This document shows, one piece after another, positions 62,509-64,000 of a stretch of DNA of 64,000 nt. Within the stretch, counting starts at the first letter, position 1. Each line of letters starts with the position of its first letter. Source of the DNA: Semisulcospira habei. Lineage: Eukaryota; Mollusca; Gastropoda; Semisulcospiridae. The stretch lies in contig BTPG01000006.1 in assembly GCA_036245525.1 (NCBI GenBank), positions 91,778,450 to 91,842,449 on the forward strand. Direction: 5' to 3'. A program made the translations under genes and the position numbers. Below the pieces are notes generated by a model. It was not told the origin of the DNA. It saw only the letters and a program-made list of their open reading frames with translations, and ran no database searches.

Positions 62509-62706
62509 TTAACGCCACGGGCGTATTCGGCACAAATTGTGAAAGTGTTACCTAACAACTGTGTGCCAGTTGCACTGGATCAACCATGGTATTTCAAGGG
62601 TAGTGCCAGATTAACTTGCCGCCATCAGGCATTACCCTTGAATTTTCATGGTTGATCTGTCTCCTGCTGTAGTGCAGGATTCAATAATAATCCAAGGTAA
62701 TGGGTT
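62509..62706. mobile_element. Family A hairpin element, damaged right arm
   Basis: TTAACGCCACGGGCGTATTC at the left. Hairpin 62579-62660 has a full left arm (TTCAAGGGTAGTGCCAGATT) but the right arm lost about 20 bases. The right end AATGGGTTAC follows AATAATAATCCAAGG. Confidence 0.8.
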
Positions 62707-62917
62707 ACCTCATTCAGCCCGACTCACGTATTTCCCAAATTTTGGAGGCGTCATCTAACGACTATGTACCTGTTGCAGGAGATGGATTGACCATGATAAT
62801 TCAAGGGCAGTGCCAGATTATCTTGGCGCCGACAGGCGCCAAGCTAATCTGGCACTGCCCTTGAAGTATCAGGGTCGACCCGTCTCCTGCTGTATTGCGT
62901 CAGGGCTGAATGGGTTA
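62704..62917. mobile_element. Family A hairpin element
   Basis: TTACCTCATTCAGCCCGACT to CAGGGCTGAATGGGTTAA. The hairpin 62789-62876 is typical. AATAATAATCCA(A/G)GG lies on both sides (62686 and 62917), as if part of the preceding element were copied. Confidence 0.88.
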
Positions 62918-63069
62918 AATAATAATCCAGGGTGCGGTGCAAAAGTGGTAGGAAAAGCACTGCTAAGTGATAGAACTGTGTCTTTTAGACCAACGATCAA
63001 GGTTTGGAGGAAGCAGGGCCTAAAGTTTCAAACATTTGCGTACACAAACACCAGAGATATTTGTATTTA

Positions 63070-63293
63070 AACACACACACACACACACACACACACGCAC
63101 GCACGCACTCACGCACGCACGCACGCACGCACACGCATGCACGCACGTATATACACACACATGCGCACGCATGCACGCGCGTACATACACACACATGCAC
63201 ACGCACGCACACTCGCACGCACACTCGCACGCACACACACACACACACATGCACACGTACGCACGCACGCACACGCACGCACGCATGCACACA

Positions 63294-63364
<71 letters not shown>

Positions 63365-63421
63365 GCGCACGCACGCACGCATGCACACACGCACACTTGC
63401 GCACACACAGACACACACACA
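63070..63421. repeat. CA/CGCA microsatellite
   Basis: A 350-base array of CA with interspersed CGCA, TGCA and GCGC units. Thr-His and Cys-Val frames on both strands are artefacts. Confidence 0.97.
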
Positions 63422-63753
63422 CTCGCTGCCGCATGCACACTCAACAGCGCACATTCACACACTGCGCAAAGTCTGCGTCTAGACGCGCGTGATCAGCCAC
63501 ATGATTACTTTGTTCGTGAACTCAAGTATCGCAATCTCGCACACAGGCAACTTAACCATGAGTCATAAGGTCCAAATTCACAATCAAAAGACCCGAAAGC
63601 ACAGATCTAAAAGGACACGTATCACTCTTTTGTGCTTCCATCGTTAGTACATTTCTTTTCGTCCAAATAAAATTTAAAAAAAAATCTGTGACAGCCAGAC
63701 CGTCATTATATGAGAGTAAACTTTACCCTTGTTCAGTACGTCTTACAACCATA
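63422..63753. other. No recognisable feature
   Basis: Contains GTTCAGTACGTCTTACAACC at 63731, a short relative of the 79 bp repeat family. Otherwise nothing. Confidence 0.45.
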
Positions 63754-64000
63754 TAGTAATAACAGTGCTAGCGGTCACAGATCTTGTGTTTGTTAATTCA
63801 GCGCCAAACGTGCACCAAGGAACATGGATAGAGGTATTATCAACAAGAGGCATAGATCCTCATGAGCCCCCGCAATTGCAAGGGCTCATGACGATCTATG
63901 CCTCTTGATGTTGGATAGTACTTCATTTTTTTCTCGTAATAACAGTGCTAGCGGTCACAGATCTTGTGTTTGTTAATTCAGCGCCAAACGTGCACCAAGG
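63754..64000. mobile_element. Family B element in partial tandem duplication
   Basis: The left part GTAATAACAGTGCTAGCGGT at 63756 recurs exactly from 63936 to the window end, at least 65 bases, period 180. The first copy has the hairpin at 63844-63907 (CAAGAGGCATAGATCCTCAT). The second begins inside what should be the right end (TTTTTTCTCG). Confidence 0.88.

Noticed and set aside
63004..63568. Long Thr/His-rich and Cys/Val-rich frames
   Set aside because: Dinucleotide repeat artefacts in the CA/CGCA array.

Overview
The window reads as repeat-saturated non-coding DNA from an animal nuclear genome. Long GT, GA, CA and TA microsatellites, spliced transposon genes with GT/AG introns, tRNA-headed SINEs, an RTE-like LINE, Tc1, PIF/Harbinger and MULE-like genes all exclude a prokaryote. 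The SINE tails ending in TTAG or AACC repeats and the overall texture suggest a marine invertebrate, most likely a mollusc (perhaps a gastropod). That assignment is an inference. I found no convincing ordinary host gene: every protein-like stretch I recognise belongs to a mobile element, apart from one orphan first-exon-like ORF at 43457.

The dominant feature is a very dense set of short palindromic, non-coding elements. I name them here as family A (about 25 copies, core CTTGGCGCC...GGCGCCAAG), family B (about 35 copies, core CTCATGAGCCCCCGC...GCGGGGGCTCATGAG), family C (3), family D (3), family N (2) and several one- or two-copy hairpins (F, H, I, J, K). Families A, B, C and N begin and end in TTAA, usually followed by CCC or CTC, and several copies abut while sharing one TTAA. 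This suggests piggyBac-type TTAA target choice, although no piggyBac transposase is present. The hairpin arms differ between copies yet stay complementary within a copy.

Layout. 1-5 kb: GT repeat, an old ~250 bp diverged repeat split by a decayed Tc1 element (2233-3793). 5-17 kb: LINE remnant, many A/B hairpins, SINEs, a long inverted repeat (F, ~14.0-14.5 kb). 17-19 kb: microsatellites and a C-rich minisatellite. 19-25.8 kb: hairpins, a 63 bp satellite (21.3-22.7 kb). 25.97-28.43 kb: a young 5'-truncated RTE-like LINE with a 790-codon open frame, an 11 bp target duplication, and 68 bp of neighbouring hairpin DNA at its 5' junction. 30.2-39.4 kb: a 9.18 kb PIF/Harbinger element with matching terminal repeats, carrying a broken Myb-like gene (+), a broken HARBI1-type transposase gene (-) and, inside the transposase intron, an opposite-strand two-exon MULE-type zinc-finger gene. 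39.4-64 kb: more hairpins, a 37 bp minisatellite, G-tract repeats, a 150 bp TA tract and a CA/CGCA tract.

Functionally there is no pathway here; the window is a record of insertion, nesting, palindrome instability and local duplication. Gene calls are from my own reading of translations. Element boundaries are read by eye and may be off by a few bases.
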